From contig CAKZLO010000035.1 in the NCBI GenBank assembly GCA_937127125.1, forward strand, positions 1-64,000: a DNA stretch of 64,000 bases. The letters are read 5' to 3'. The notes under the pieces were generated by a model. It was given only the letters and a program-made list of their open reading frames with translations. It did not search any database and had not been told where the DNA came from. Each line of letters opens with the position of its first letter. Position 1 is the first letter of the stretch. Below are positions 19,049 through 28,238 of this stretch, piece after piece. Source of the stretch: an uncultured Ardenticatenia bacterium. Lineage in GTDB: Bacteria > Chloroflexota > Anaerolineae > 4572-78 > NAK82. The translations under genes were made by a program, and so were the position numbers.

Positions 19049-20313
19049 GTGCTTTGTGGAATAGTTCTCCGCAGGTGACACCTACCTCGCGCCAGCCATC
19101 CGATGTCCTAGAATCCAGATTGTTCCATCGTTTACTGGTGCTCGGCAATGCAGCGGCAAACTGGCCGCCCGTCGTTGCCGTCATACCGGTGGCAATTGCA
19201 GTTGGGGTGACTGGGATCATCTGGTGGGTGAAGACAGGGGATGTTATCCCCAGCGCATGGGCTGGCATTACGCTTCTGCTCTTCATTGCGGCCGACGGCT
19301 TGATTCTGCTTAGCCTTCCGCGATTGCGCATCTCTTTCGGGCCGGTGGCTCCGCAGTGGTACATTCTGGCCATGCCCCGGCTTGCAGTGGGGTGCCTTCT
19401 GGCTTTTGTGACCCAATGGACTGGCACAACCGCTGCATTAGCCGGCTTGCTCACCCTGAACGCGATCGCCCTGTTCGCTCTGCTTTGGGGTGCGCTGTGG
19501 GAACCTTCTCGAGTCGGCGTTTCGCGAGTGACTCTGCACCTGCACAACCCGACCAGCCAGGCAACGCCAGTGCGCCTTTTGCACATATCGGACGTCCACG
19601 TCGAACGCATAGGGCGTCGTGAGGAAACCCTGTTGCAGCGCATTCGCGAGACCCATCCCGATGTAATTCTGGTGACCGGCGATTACATCAATCTGTCTTA
19701 CGTGGACGACCCAACGAGCCGTATGCATGCGCGAAAGTTTTTAGAAGATCTCTGCGACGAAGCAGCTGGATTGTCGCCACCCCCGCCGATCTACGCCGTG
19801 CTGGGGAGCCCGCCGGTAGATCGCAACTCGGCCAGCCTGTTCGAGGGGTTGCCGATCAGGCTGCTGCGCAACGAGATTGCGCTCGTAGAAGCGCATCCAG
19901 GCTGTTCTTTAGCCCTGATCGGGGTGGATTGCAGCCACGATGTGCAACAAGATGCAACCCAGTTAGAAAAGCTGGCGTCAGAGACCCCGAAAGGCGTGCC
20001 ACGCATCCTGATGTATCATTCCCCCGAGCTGATGCCGCTGGCAAGTCGATTGGGCATCGAACTGTATCTCTGCGGCCACACCCACGGTGGACAGATTCGC
20101 CTGCCGCTGTATGGCGCTCTGGTAACCTCGTCCCAGCTGGGGAAACGCTACGAGATGGGACTGTACTGCGAGGGCAACACCCATCTCTACGTGAGCCGTG
20201 GGGTTGGCCTTGAAGGCTTATGTGCACCGCGGGTGCGCTTTCTCTGTCCCCCTGAGATCATATTGTGGCAGCTATATTGTCCCGCTCGATCGACGGCGGC
20301 AAGACCTCTGTGA
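19045..20313 (+). CDS. Membrane-anchored metallophosphoesterase-like protein with a disrupted GNHD motif
   Basis: 422 aa. About four hydrophobic segments fill residues 40-150, followed by a calcineurin-like domain as in YkuE-type proteins. Present motifs are DVH (183-185), GDY (212-214), YHSPEL with H325, and GHTHGGQ (344-350). The central GNHD motif, which gives a metal ligand and the catalytic His, reads GSPPVD (254-259). Unless this is a sequencing error, the protein may have lost phosphoesterase activity. The TTG start overlaps the anti-sigma stop, suggesting coupling and possibly a sensory or output role at the membrane. Confidence 0.8.
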   Translation: MSALWNSSPQVTPTSRQPSDVLESRLFHRLLVLGNAAANWPPVVAVIPVAIAVGVTGIIWWVKTGDVIPSAWAGITLLLFIAADGLILLSLPRLRISFGPVAPQWYILAMPRLAVGCLLAFVTQWTGTTAALAGLLTLNAIALFALLWGALWEPSRVGVSRVTLHLHNPTSQATPVRLLHISDVHVERIGRREETLLQRIRETHPDVILVTGDYINLSYVDDPTSRMHARKFLEDLCDEAAGLSPPPPIYAVLGSPPVDRNSASLFEGLPIRLLRNEIALVEAHPGCSLALIGVDCSHDVQQDATQLEKLASETPKGVPRILMYHSPELMPLASRLGIELYLCGHTHGGQIRLPLYGALVTSSQLGKRYEMGLYCEGNTHLYVSRGVGLEGLCAPRVRFLCPPEIILWQLYCPARSTAARPL

Positions 20314-20346
20314 CAAAAGAACCTTAGTGTGGTAGACTACATCTTT

Positions 20347-21222
20347 ATGGAGACATATGTAGCTGATTTGTTAACCGAGGTAGATTTTGCGTGGCTGGAG
20401 CAGCTTGTGCGCAGAGCGGGTGATATTGCCCTGCGCCACTATCGCAAAAGCACAGCCACACGCAAGAAAGACAACACTCTTGTCACAGTTGCGGATGGTG
20501 AGATCGAACACTTTTTGCGAGATGCCTTGGCCAAGGCATTTCCACACGACACACTGCTCGGCGAGGAAATGAAAACCCAAGCCGGAACGGGCGAACGTGT
20601 GTGGGCGATAGATCCCATTGATGGCACAGCCGCCTACGCTGCCGGCTTGCCGGTATGGGCGATCTCGGTCGGAATCTTGGTGCGAGGTGAGCCTGTGGCA
20701 GGCGTAGTATATCTGCCCGTGGTCGATGAGTACTATTACAGTGACGGTCGTGTGGCACGCCTAAACGGCGAGCAGATCCATGTCGATGATAGCAAACAGG
20801 TCAACGATGAGACCCTGTTGTGCATCACTTCGGAAGCACATCGTCACTATCGCATTGATTTTAAGGGCAAAACGCGCGCGTTTGGTAGCTCTGCGGCACA
20901 CATCTGTTTTGTCGCCAGAGGTTCCGCTGCCGCCGTTGTGCTTGGCCACCAGGCTTTGTGGGATGTTGCAGGTGCCCTTCCTGTCTTGCGTGCCGCTGGC
21001 GGGGATCTGATCTGCCTTCCAGATGGCGAACCTCCTTCCGACATCGCCTCATGGATCGGTGGACGCAAATCCCCTTGTCCTCTGTTGGCAGGCGCGCCAT
21101 GGGCTTTGAAATACTTTCTTAACAGGGTCACCCTGCTCTACCATCCGCAACGTGGGCTTGAGACATCAGGGAGTACAGGACGTGGACGAACAGACCAGGA
21201 GCAAGGTGAACATCCCGTATAA
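20347..21222 (+). CDS. Inositol monophosphatase-family phosphatase
   Basis: 291 aa from the ATG at 20347 (GTG at 20329 is possible). Motifs of the Mg-dependent, Li-sensitive phosphatase family are present: GEE, the core WAIDPIDGTAAYAAGLP, and a later WDVAGALPVLRAAGG. The core is shared by inositol monophosphatase, CysQ and HisN-type phosphatases. The exact substrate (inositol phosphate, PAP or histidinol phosphate) cannot be assigned. Its 3' end overlaps the next gene by 41 nt. Confidence 0.88.
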   Translation: METYVADLLTEVDFAWLEQLVRRAGDIALRHYRKSTATRKKDNTLVTVADGEIEHFLRDALAKAFPHDTLLGEEMKTQAGTGERVWAIDPIDGTAAYAAGLPVWAISVGILVRGEPVAGVVYLPVVDEYYYSDGRVARLNGEQIHVDDSKQVNDETLLCITSEAHRHYRIDFKGKTRAFGSSAAHICFVARGSAAAVVLGHQALWDVAGALPVLRAAGGDLICLPDGEPPSDIASWIGGRKSPCPLLAGAPWALKYFLNRVTLLYHPQRGLETSGSTGRGRTDQEQGEHPV

Positions 21223-22300
21223 CGTACCGGAAGCCGGCCCCACCCCTACTCCTCACGAGGCACCCACAGCGGAACCGGTATGGACCTTTCGCGGCTACCG
21301 GCTGAAAGCCAGCGAGTTTAACCAGGCGATGGTGCACTTTTTCCGGTCGCAGGTGTCACGCGCCGACGCCTGGCGCCAGCGCCTTGACATGACCACTAAC
21401 TGGGCAGTGCTCACCACCGGCGCGACAATATCTGTCGCTTTCACGCGCGAACTGGGGAATCACAGCGTTATCATCCTGAACACGCTCTTGGTCACCTTAT
21501 TCCTGTTCATCGAAGCACGCCGATATCGCTTCTACGAAGTCTGGAGCACGCGCGTGCGCCTGATGGAGACCGATTTCTTCGCTTCCATGCTGGTGCCGCC
21601 CTTCCAACCGGCAGCCGACTGGGCGGAGAGCCTGGCAGAGAATCTCTTGCAACCACACTTTACTATTTCCCTGGCAGAGGCACTGGGCAGGCGCTACCGA
21701 CGCAACTACATCTGGATCTACCTCATCCTGGCAGTCGCCTGGCTCGCCAACGTCTGGATGTACCCTGCACCTGTGCAATCATTTGCCGAGTTCCTCGACC
21801 GTGCAGCGTTGGGCCCCCTTCCTGGATGGGTCACACTCGCCCTTGGGGTTCTTTTCAACGTTGCTATGCTGGTCATGGGGCTCTTGACGGTCACTCTGCA
21901 GGAAGCTGCCGGCGAGGTGTGGCCGCGCTACGGCACAGCGCCAGACCTGTTTCGCATCGAAAAGGTGTTCCCCAAACAAGCGCAGAAAGGTTGGCGGGCT
22001 TGGTTCAGGCGCAGTTATCAGCGCGAGCAGTTGCTCGCACTGATCATCACGGACCAGGCACAGGCTATCAGTGAAAAAATCCTGCACGAAATGAAACGCG
22101 GAGTCACAGCGCTCTCTGGCACCGGAATGTATACCGGACAAACACGCACTGTACTCATGTGCGCTCTGACCGTCACAGAAGTCGGCCAGTTGCGTTCCAT
22201 CGTCGGCGCGCTCGATCCCAAGGCAGTGCTGATCGTGTCGCCGGCGCGTGAAGTGTCAGGGGGTGGTTTTACCCCCTTGGGAGACAAGTTGGACTCCTAG
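21182..22300 (+). CDS. DUF2270 membrane protein fused to a C-terminal DUF2179-like domain
   Basis: 372 aa from the GTG at 21182. The N-terminal part has the DUF2270 signature region (WRQRLDMTTNWAV) and four hydrophobic segments between about residues 75 and 240. The last 85 residues read like a DUF2179 domain, with RGVTALSGTGMYTG and KAVLIVSPAREVSGGGF; that domain normally ends YitT-type membrane proteins and has a ferredoxin-like fold. Function of both is unknown. The fusion suggests a membrane protein with a small cytosolic sensory domain. Confidence 0.82.
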   Translation: MDEQTRSKVNIPYNVPEAGPTPTPHEAPTAEPVWTFRGYRLKASEFNQAMVHFFRSQVSRADAWRQRLDMTTNWAVLTTGATISVAFTRELGNHSVIILNTLLVTLFLFIEARRYRFYEVWSTRVRLMETDFFASMLVPPFQPAADWAESLAENLLQPHFTISLAEALGRRYRRNYIWIYLILAVAWLANVWMYPAPVQSFAEFLDRAALGPLPGWVTLALGVLFNVAMLVMGLLTVTLQEAAGEVWPRYGTAPDLFRIEKVFPKQAQKGWRAWFRRSYQREQLLALIITDQAQAISEKILHEMKRGVTALSGTGMYTGQTRTVLMCALTVTEVGQLRSIVGALDPKAVLIVSPAREVSGGGFTPLGDKLDS

Positions 22301-22333
22301 CGTTACCACAGCAGAAGCGTTCGAGGGTCAAAA

Positions 22334-23128
22334 GTGGCAGAAGAAGTAACATATCATATCGCAGGAAGCAAACCATTACAAGGGAAAGTGGCACTGATTA
22401 CAGGTGCATCGCGAGGCATCGGACGGGCCACTGCGCTGGAACTGGCACGTCGCGGGGCAGACATTGTGGTCAATTTCCTGCGTCGACGGTCAGCAGCGGA
22501 TGAGGTGGTGGCCGCCACCCATGCAATGGGGCAACGCGCGATCGCTGTGAAAGCCAACGTTGGCGAAGCAGAAGAAATCGACAGGATGTTCGACCAGATC
22601 CAGGCTGAGTTCGGACGTTGTGATATCCTGATCGGCAATGCTGCCACGGGAGTGATACGTCCCATCACCCAGATAGAGGACAAGCACTGGGATTGGACAC
22701 TGGACATTAACGCGCGCTCCATCCTTCGATGCGCCCGCAAGGCCATCCCACTAATGGAAGCACACGGTTGGGGACGCATCATCGGGATCACCAGCTTTGG
22801 CAGCACACGCGTCTTCCCTGAGTACGGTGTCGTCGGCGTCAGCAAGGCAGCCATCGAGGCGCTGATCCGTTATCTGGCCGTGGACCTGGCGCCCAAGGGC
22901 ATTATCGTCAATGCTGTGTCGCCGGGAGTCGTCGAGACAGACGCGCTGAAATACTTCCCCATCGACCTTGAGCGCACCCTGCGCGAAGGGGCATTGCGGA
23001 CGCCGGTGCGGCGGCTGGCAACCCCAGAGGACATCGCTAAAGTGGTGGCATTTCTATGTTCTGATGACGCCGCGATGATCGTGGGACAAACCATTGTGGT
23101 AGATGGCGGTTGGTCCATCCTGGCATAG
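22334..23128 (+). CDS. fabL: Enoyl-[acyl-carrier-protein] reductase III (FabL)
   Basis: 264 aa SDR. It has the N-terminal GASRGIG, but the usual YxxxK active site is replaced by Y164-x6-K171 (YGVVGVSK), the spacing seen in enoyl-ACP reductases. The run [19 protein letters not shown] and the later TDALKYFP closely match Bacillus FabL as I remember it. It reduces the trans-2-enoyl-ACP double bond in the last step of fatty-acid elongation with NADPH. The GTG start has GAGGG 6 nt upstream. It stands apart from other fab genes. Confidence 0.85.
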   Translation: MAEEVTYHIAGSKPLQGKVALITGASRGIGRATALELARRGADIVVNFLRRRSAADEVVAATHAMGQRAIAVKANVGEAEEIDRMFDQIQAEFGRCDILIGNAATGVIRPITQIEDKHWDWTLDINARSILRCARKAIPLMEAHGWGRIIGITSFGSTRVFPEYGVVGVSKAAIEALIRYLAVDLAPKGIIVNAVSPGVVETDALKYFPIDLERTLREGALRTPVRRLATPEDIAKVVAFLCSDDAAMIVGQTIVVDGGWSILA

Positions 23129-23221
23129 TCAAACTTTGAGCTTCTGTATACCGAAATAATCAGCCGGACAAGGCGTAGCCCAGAAGGGCACCGGGCCAGG
23201 CAGGATGGAACGGATATCCTC

Positions 23222-23896
23222 ATGACCACACCTTGCGTTGAGGAACTGCATCTGTTGCGGCAGATCCCCTATCTGGCCGTGATGGATGACGCTGGCTTGC
23301 ACTCTCTGGTCAGATCAGCTTTCCAGCGCTCCTATCCAGCAGGGGCGCTGATCCTGGTTGAGGGTGACCCGTGCCCCAACCTGTTGGTCGTGCAGTCTGG
23401 CCGCGTCAAGGCAAGCCTTCTGTCGCCTGGCGGCCGGGAGCACATTCTGGACATCTACGGCCCAGGTGAAGCAATCAACGAGATCAGCGTCTTCGACAAT
23501 TCACCGAGCGTTACCACGGTACAGGCGTTGGAAGAGACACACATACTGGTTATTGACAACGCTGTGTTCCAGAGGTCGCTGCGCGAATACCCCGAAATGA
23601 CACGCGCAGCCCTCACGACACTGGCAAAGCGCTGCCGCCAGCTCGTCAGCACCATCGCCGACCTATCATTGCGGACCGTCACCGCGCGATTGGCGGGTCT
23701 GTTGCTTGATTGCGCGGCAAATCCGCGTGAGGCCACGCTGAGCCGGGGCCAAATGGCAGCGCGGCTGGGCACTGTACGCGAAGTGGTCAGCCGTTCCCTT
23801 CGAGACCTGGAGCGCTTGGGGCTCATTCGTATAGAACGGGACCAGATTGTCCTGCTGAAGCCCGATGAGCTGGCCAGATTGGCCGAACGGCAATGA
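23222..23896 (+). CDS. Crp/Fnr-family transcriptional regulator
   Basis: 224 aa. An N-terminal cyclic-nucleotide-binding-type beta barrel (about 1-125) is followed by a dimer helix and a C-terminal winged helix with RLGTVREVVSRSLRDLERLG. No N-terminal cysteine cluster of classic Fnr is seen, so the effector may be haem, redox state or a small molecule. A 16-bp perfect palindrome, TATGACTTAAGTCATA, lies 56 nt after the stop and before the ferredoxin/hemerythrin genes, making those the likely regulon. Confidence 0.9.
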   Translation: MTTPCVEELHLLRQIPYLAVMDDAGLHSLVRSAFQRSYPAGALILVEGDPCPNLLVVQSGRVKASLLSPGGREHILDIYGPGEAINEISVFDNSPSVTTVQALEETHILVIDNAVFQRSLREYPEMTRAALTTLAKRCRQLVSTIADLSLRTVTARLAGLLLDCAANPREATLSRGQMAARLGTVREVVSRSLRDLERLGLIRIERDQIVLLKPDELARLAERQ

Positions 23897-23951
23897 CGAT
23901 CCGACTGCATCGCAGATAGTTTAGCGCACATACAAGACGTTGCTCCGCCTA

Positions 23952-23967
23952 TATGACTTAAGTCATA
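23952..23967. promoter_or_regulatory. Perfect palindrome, candidate Crp/Fnr-family operator
   Basis: TATGACTTAAGTCATA is a 16-bp perfect palindrome, 76 nt before the ferredoxin start and next to a Crp/Fnr gene. Half-sites of the TGAC/TTGAT type are typical of this regulator family, but direct binding is inferred. Confidence 0.5.
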
Positions 23968-24027
23968 GCCACTACTGCCATTTCTATGGTCTTCTAAAAG
24001 AAAAGTTCCCTGCCACAAAGGTTGAGA

Positions 24028-24303
24028 ATGAAACTCCTGCCAATTATTCATCCAGAGCTGTGCACAGGTTGTGAGTGCTGCGTTCTATGTTGTCCCACTC
24101 ATGCGCTTGAGTTAGTAGATGGCAAAGCCACGTTAGCGCGCCCAGAACTTTGCGATTACGAAGCCCTTTGTGAGGACGTGTGCATGGCTGGCGCAATAGA
24201 ACTGCCCTACCGGATCGTTTTGGGAACAGCAGGAGAGTTGCGCCAGGGACAGCCACCCCTGCCCATGGCCGAGACATTTTCTGAGGAGAGCGATGGCGTA
24301 TGA
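24028..24303 (+). CDS. Small ferredoxin-like 4Fe-4S protein
   Basis: 91 aa from the ATG at 24028. The first cluster motif, CTGCECCVLCCP, is complete. The second half carries only CDYEALCEDVC, so the second cluster site is degenerate or binds differently. It resembles the short ferredoxins found beside regulators of NO or oxygen response. Its stop overlaps the hemerythrin start (ATGA), so the two are co-translated and may form an electron-transfer/O2- or NO-handling pair. Confidence 0.85.
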   Translation: MKLLPIIHPELCTGCECCVLCCPTHALELVDGKATLARPELCDYEALCEDVCMAGAIELPYRIVLGTAGELRQGQPPLPMAETFSEESDGV

Positions 24304-24851
24304 AAGCAACAGAAGTCTTGAAGCAAGAACACCAGGTAATCCTGCGGGTGATCGCTTCACTGGAAAAAGGGATAGAACACCTCGAGCGCGGGGCCACTGT
24401 ACGGCCCGGGTTTTTCCTGGATGTGGCCCAATTCATCAAAGGTTTTGCGGATGGGTGTCACCACAGGAAAGAGGAAGGGGTGCTCTTCACCTCTATGGAA
24501 GCGCACGGGGTGTCCACCCAGGCAGGCCCCATCGCTGTGATGCTGGCAGAACACGAGCAGGGGCGACGTTACACGCGGGGAATGGCTGAAGCCGCACGCC
24601 GCCTTGAAGAGGGCGACCAGGCAGCAACCACTGAAATCATCCGCAACGCACGCGGATATGTTGAGTTATTGCGACAGCATATCGCTAAAGAGGACAACGT
24701 GCTCTTCCCGATGGCCGATCAGGTGATACCCGCGACCGAGCATGCGAACGTCCTGGAAAAGTTTGAGCACGTGGAGCACGAGGAAACTGGTCCAGGAGTC
24801 CACGAGAAATATCTGGCTCTGGCCGAGGCGCTGGAAAAAGAGATGTTATGA
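24300..24851 (+). CDS. Hemerythrin HHE-domain protein
   Basis: 183 aa, all-helical. Di-iron ligands of the hemerythrin fold are visible as H15 in KQEHQVI, the HHRKEE block near residue 58, EHEQGR near 86 and HIAKEDNVLFP near 123. Such cytoplasmic proteins bind O2 or NO or help repair iron-sulfur clusters. The gene is coupled to a ferredoxin and placed behind a Crp/Fnr regulator and palindrome, which suits a redox-stress unit. Its 3' end overlaps a minus-strand gene by 6 nt. Confidence 0.9.
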   Translation: MKATEVLKQEHQVILRVIASLEKGIEHLERGATVRPGFFLDVAQFIKGFADGCHHRKEEGVLFTSMEAHGVSTQAGPIAVMLAEHEQGRRYTRGMAEAARRLEEGDQAATTEIIRNARGYVELLRQHIAKEDNVLFPMADQVIPATEHANVLEKFEHVEHEETGPGVHEKYLALAEALEKEML

Positions 24852-25298
24852 TCTCGGGGCGCCGAACATATCGTCAAGCAAGCCTTGCACCCGCTGACGG
24901 CGAGCGGCAGTGTCCTCGATGTCAACCTCCAGCCTCAAACGTGCACTTTGATCAGTTTCAGCGCACGCAGAGGCCTCAGCGGGCCAGCGCAGGACGCGAC
25001 CTTTGACCAGCTCAACCAGCCATTGATCCTGGGAGCTGTCGTAGCGCACCTCAACGGGCAGCTCTGCAGCAGTGTTCTCGGTCGATGCTGCGCAACCCGC
25101 CGAGGAGTCGCTCATCTGCGAGCGTGCTGTTGCAGAAAATATCAGCTGCAGGCGCACCGCGTCGCCGGGCTGTGCCTGCACAGGTAGTGCGCTACGCGGC
25201 CAGAGCACTTGCTGCTTGTCGTCCAACACGATGAGCGCCACCGTACTCTCAAAACGGTCAATTACGCCCCGCATCTTGTGCATTTTTCGATATGTCAC
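24846..25298 (-). CDS. DUF3006-like protein with an internal insertion
   Basis: 150 aa. The first 50 residues match the DUF3006 pattern: an RGVIDRFE start, then WPRSALPVQAQPGDAV. The last 30 residues look like its usual acidic helix end, EDTAARRQRVQGLLDDMF. The middle contains an insertion or partial duplicate. DUF3006 genes often follow a ComEC-like metallo-hydrolase gene, and here the start overlaps that gene's stop by 4 nt. Function unknown. Confidence 0.65.
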   Translation of the reverse strand: MTYRKMHKMRGVIDRFESTVALIVLDDKQQVLWPRSALPVQAQPGDAVRLQLIFSATARSQMSDSSAGCAASTENTAAELPVEVRYDSSQDQWLVELVKGRVLRWPAEASACAETDQSARLRLEVDIEDTAARRQRVQGLLDDMFGAPRS

Positions 25299-26245
25299 CT
25301 TTGTGTAAAAACTTGATATGTGTTGCCATCACTGCGTATGGTGATGGTACCGTGACGGTCTGTGCGATAAGTTGTCACATTGAATTGGGTAAGCCGGGTC
25401 AACACCTTGTAACCCGGATGATCGAACGGGTTATCAGCCCCCACCGAAATGATCGCAACCTCGGGTGCCACAGCCTGTAACCAGCGCTTGCTCGACCCGG
25501 AAGGGCTGCCGTGGTGCGCGACCTTGAGCACGTGAGCACGAACCTCCTCCCCACTCTCAAGAATTTCTCTCTCCTCCGGTTCCTCGGCATCACCGGTGAA
25601 AAGCATCGATATGCGACCATAGGTCAGCCGGATGACGATAGAGGCATTGTTGGTGTCATTGCGCTCCACCGCAGCATCATCAGGCCCTAATACCCTGAGC
25701 ACAAGTGACGGGTCGAGATCCAGTAAGACGCCACGGCGCGCTTTAATCGCTGGGATCCCCTTATCGCGGATAAGCGTTAACATCTGTTCATAGGTTTGGG
25801 TGGTGTGAACCTGTCCGGTAAGCACTACTCGATCGACCGGAAACGATTGCAATAAGTAGGGCAAACCACCAATGTGGTCTTGATCAGGGTGGGTGATGAC
25901 CAGAAGGTCCAGTGCCTGCACTCCCCACGCCTCCAAAGTTGGCAGGATGACCTTATCAGTGTCCTCGTCACTATCACCACCATCGATCAGCATCGTGCGA
26001 CCATCAGGCGAGCGCACCAAGATTGCATCTCCTTGCCCCACATCCAGAAAGGCCACTCTCAGGGGGGATGACGATACTGACTCAGCAAGGACAACAGAAG
26101 AGGGTGCGGCAGTGTGTGCTATTCCTATCTCAACGGGCGAGCTAACCAGCAGCCATGCCAGCAATATGGCCAGCAGCGCAGTCAGAGGCAGAAGCACCTG
26201 CCATCGCAGATAGCGGCTTGTAAGTCGAATGCGAAATCTGCGCAT
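25295..26245 (-). CDS. ComEC/Rec2-like MBL-fold metallo-hydrolase with N-terminal anchor
   Basis: 316 aa. One hydrophobic segment at about residues 15-35 anchors or exports the protein. The metallo-beta-lactamase fold follows, with VGQGDAILV, GGDSDED, the metal motif THPDQDHIGG and KVAHHGS near residue 240. These blocks are those of the C-terminal nuclease-like domain of ComEC and of its stand-alone relatives. It may cleave DNA or another phosphodiester outside the membrane. It is coupled to a DUF3006 gene. Confidence 0.87.
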   Translation of the reverse strand: MRRFRIRLTSRYLRWQVLLPLTALLAILLAWLLVSSPVEIGIAHTAAPSSVVLAESVSSSPLRVAFLDVGQGDAILVRSPDGRTMLIDGGDSDEDTDKVILPTLEAWGVQALDLLVITHPDQDHIGGLPYLLQSFPVDRVVLTGQVHTTQTYEQMLTLIRDKGIPAIKARRGVLLDLDPSLVLRVLGPDDAAVERNDTNNASIVIRLTYGRISMLFTGDAEEPEEREILESGEEVRAHVLKVAHHGSPSGSSKRWLQAVAPEVAIISVGADNPFDHPGYKVLTRLTQFNVTTYRTDRHGTITIRSDGNTYQVFTQR

Positions 26246-26306
26246 ACACCCCGTCCTAAGATTTATTCACAAGCCATGTTCAACCTGTGCAGCCTGCTAC
26301 CCCCCT

Positions 26307-27326
26307 TCACTGTGCTTCTGGCTGTGCTCGGGCCAACTCCTTCAGATTACGCAAATAGTCAAGAGCAGCGCTCACCTGCTCCGCCGTGTGAGACCCATCG
26401 ATTTCCGCCGTCACCAGTACATTATCATGGATGTATTGCGCCACTTCGGCGAAGTCCACCACACCGCTTCCGGGCGTCAGGTGATCACGCAGCCTTTTCA
26501 CCTCCTGCTCTCCTGCGCCATCCCCTCCATTTTCGCGCGCCTTTTCCTCGTCGGGCTCTCCTATCAGCACCTCTGAAGACGCCGCTGCGTCCTGAGGCAC
26601 CACCTGTATGTCGTGTAAATGCATGCCCAGCAGAGACTGGCTGAAGCCACTCAACCACTCAGAATGACGCATGAACCCCAATTCTTCCAACGCGTAGGCG
26701 TGTCCTGTGTCGAACCAGAAACCCACCGGACCGGCAAATTCGTCCAAAATAAGCGCCAGCTCATCCGGCAGAGGGATTTCGTTGTAGAAGAAACGATTCT
26801 CCAGTGCGATGCGAATGCCTGCATCGTCAGCCAGCGTGGCGATGCGTTCCAGGGAACGCATGGTCGCATCCAAGTGTCTTTGCGCATGCCGAGCGCGTTC
26901 CTCAATGAGCTCGGCCTGGATGTCCTGATAACGGGCACTGCCACGCTGCCCCTGATTGTACAAAACGCGCAACTCTTTCTCCAGCTCTGGGTTGACTTCC
27001 ACGTGCCCGGCGTGCAGAATCACCACCTGAGCCCCAATGCGCTCCGCCAGATCAAGGCTCGCCTTTACTGCCTCAATCGCCAGCAAGCGCTCATCTTTGT
27101 CCAGCGAGGAAACCTCTGCATCCCGCGTGCGCGGATGCGTGGGGCAAGGTGCATGCAGGCTCAGAATGGCGTCCGGCGGAAACTTCACCCCATTGACCAT
27201 TTCCTGAGACACGAAATGGTTCAGCTCAAACCGTTCGTAGCCAGCCTCGCGCGCTGCATCAAAGAACTCCTGCAGCGATTTATGACGATTCATCATCCAC
27301 ATTGTAGACAAAGCAGGCTCTAACAT
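26307..27326 (-). CDS. Sugar phosphate isomerase/epimerase-family TIM-barrel protein
   Basis: 339 aa of the AP-endonuclease-2/xylose isomerase-like family. Metal-site candidates are in VVILHAGHVEV, RIALENRFF, GFWFDTGHAY and MHLHDIQ. An acidic, low-complexity insertion of about 35 residues (SEVLIGEPDEEKAREN onward) follows the last of these, which is unusual for the family. The start has AGGAGGG upstream. It is divergent from the DUF72/ASCH/xylulokinase genes. The reaction cannot be read from sequence. Confidence 0.8.
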   Translation of the reverse strand: MLEPALSTMWMMNRHKSLQEFFDAAREAGYERFELNHFVSQEMVNGVKFPPDAILSLHAPCPTHPRTRDAEVSSLDKDERLLAIEAVKASLDLAERIGAQVVILHAGHVEVNPELEKELRVLYNQGQRGSARYQDIQAELIEERARHAQRHLDATMRSLERIATLADDAGIRIALENRFFYNEIPLPDELALILDEFAGPVGFWFDTGHAYALEELGFMRHSEWLSGFSQSLLGMHLHDIQVVPQDAAASSEVLIGEPDEEKARENGGDGAGEQEVKRLRDHLTPGSGVVDFAEVAQYIHDNVLVTAEIDGSHTAEQVSAALDYLRNLKELARAQPEAQ

Positions 27327-27473
27327 TCTAAACCCTCCTATGAGTGAAGATTATATATAGTACCCTCACCATGAGGAAATGCAGCCAGGCGTAGTGACTT
27401 TGCGCGCAGCACAAAGTGGACTAGAATGGGATGCATCGGCGTCCCTGGCGCAGACTGGCCAGAGTTGCCTCCA

Positions 27474-28238
27474 ATGTCTGACTGCATGGACCTGACACCA
27501 AGGGATAACCTGCCGCACGCTGAAGTACTAGTGGGGTGTTGCGGCTTCCCCAAAGCGCGCGCAGTGTATTATGCCCACTTCAAAGCAGTGGAAATCCAGC
27601 AGACGTTTTACCGGCTGCCTGACATTGCCACCGCTGAGCGTTGGCGCGCCGAAGCCCCACCCGGTTTTGTGTTTACCATGAAAGCCTGGCAGCTGATTAC
27701 ACACGAGCCCAGCAGTCCCACCTATCGCCGTTCCGGCATTGCCGCCCCCGCGACGCTGCTGGGTCGCTGTGGCTCTTTTCGTGGCACACCCGAGGTGGCG
27801 GAAGCTTGGACGCACACGTTGCAATTCGCGCGTGCCCTATCCGCCAGGCTCATCGTCTTTCAGTGCCCGGCCAGTTTCACGCCTGCGCCGGAGAATGTCG
27901 CCAGCCTGCGCGCCTTCTTTGAGCGCGCCGAACGCGACGACCTGCTTTTGGCGTGGGAACCACGGGGTGCGTGGCCAGACGAGCTGGTGCGCTCCTTGTG
28001 CCAGGATCTGGGCCTCATCCACTGCGTTGACCCATTCCAGCGCCAGCCCCTATATGGCACGCCAGCCTATTTCAGGCTGCACGGCCGCACCGGCTATCGC
28101 TATCAGTATACCGATGATGACCTGCGGCAATTGCGCGACCAATGCGCCGGCTACCCGACAGTCTACTGCCTGTTCAACAACGTGACGATGTGGGAAGACG
28201 CATTGCGCTTCCAACAAATGATCGGTGTAGCCCTATGA
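27474..28238 (+). CDS. DUF72 (YecE-like) family protein
   Basis: About 254 aa. N-terminal GCCGFPKARAVYYAHFKAVE and the later FQCPASF and PTVYCLFNN mark the DUF72 TIM-barrel family, whose function is not established. The open frame reaches up to 27426, but a TAGAAT box sits at 27420-27425, so starts at 27474 or 27486 are more likely. It overlaps the ASCH gene by 4 nt. Confidence 0.82.
   Translation: MSDCMDLTPRDNLPHAEVLVGCCGFPKARAVYYAHFKAVEIQQTFYRLPDIATAERWRAEAPPGFVFTMKAWQLITHEPSSPTYRRSGIAAPATLLGRCGSFRGTPEVAEAWTHTLQFARALSARLIVFQCPASFTPAPENVASLRAFFERAERDDLLLAWEPRGAWPDELVRSLCQDLGLIHCVDPFQRQPLYGTPAYFRLHGRTGYRYQYTDDDLRQLRDQCAGYPTVYCLFNNVTMWEDALRFQQMIGVAL

Noticed and set aside
22334-23128. FabG-type ketoreductase
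   Set aside because: The active site has Tyr-x6-Lys rather than Tyr-x3-Lys, which fits FabL.
25893-26644. Plus-strand ORFs over the MBL-fold and sugar isomerase genes
   Set aside because: They are low-complexity shadows of well-supported minus-strand genes.
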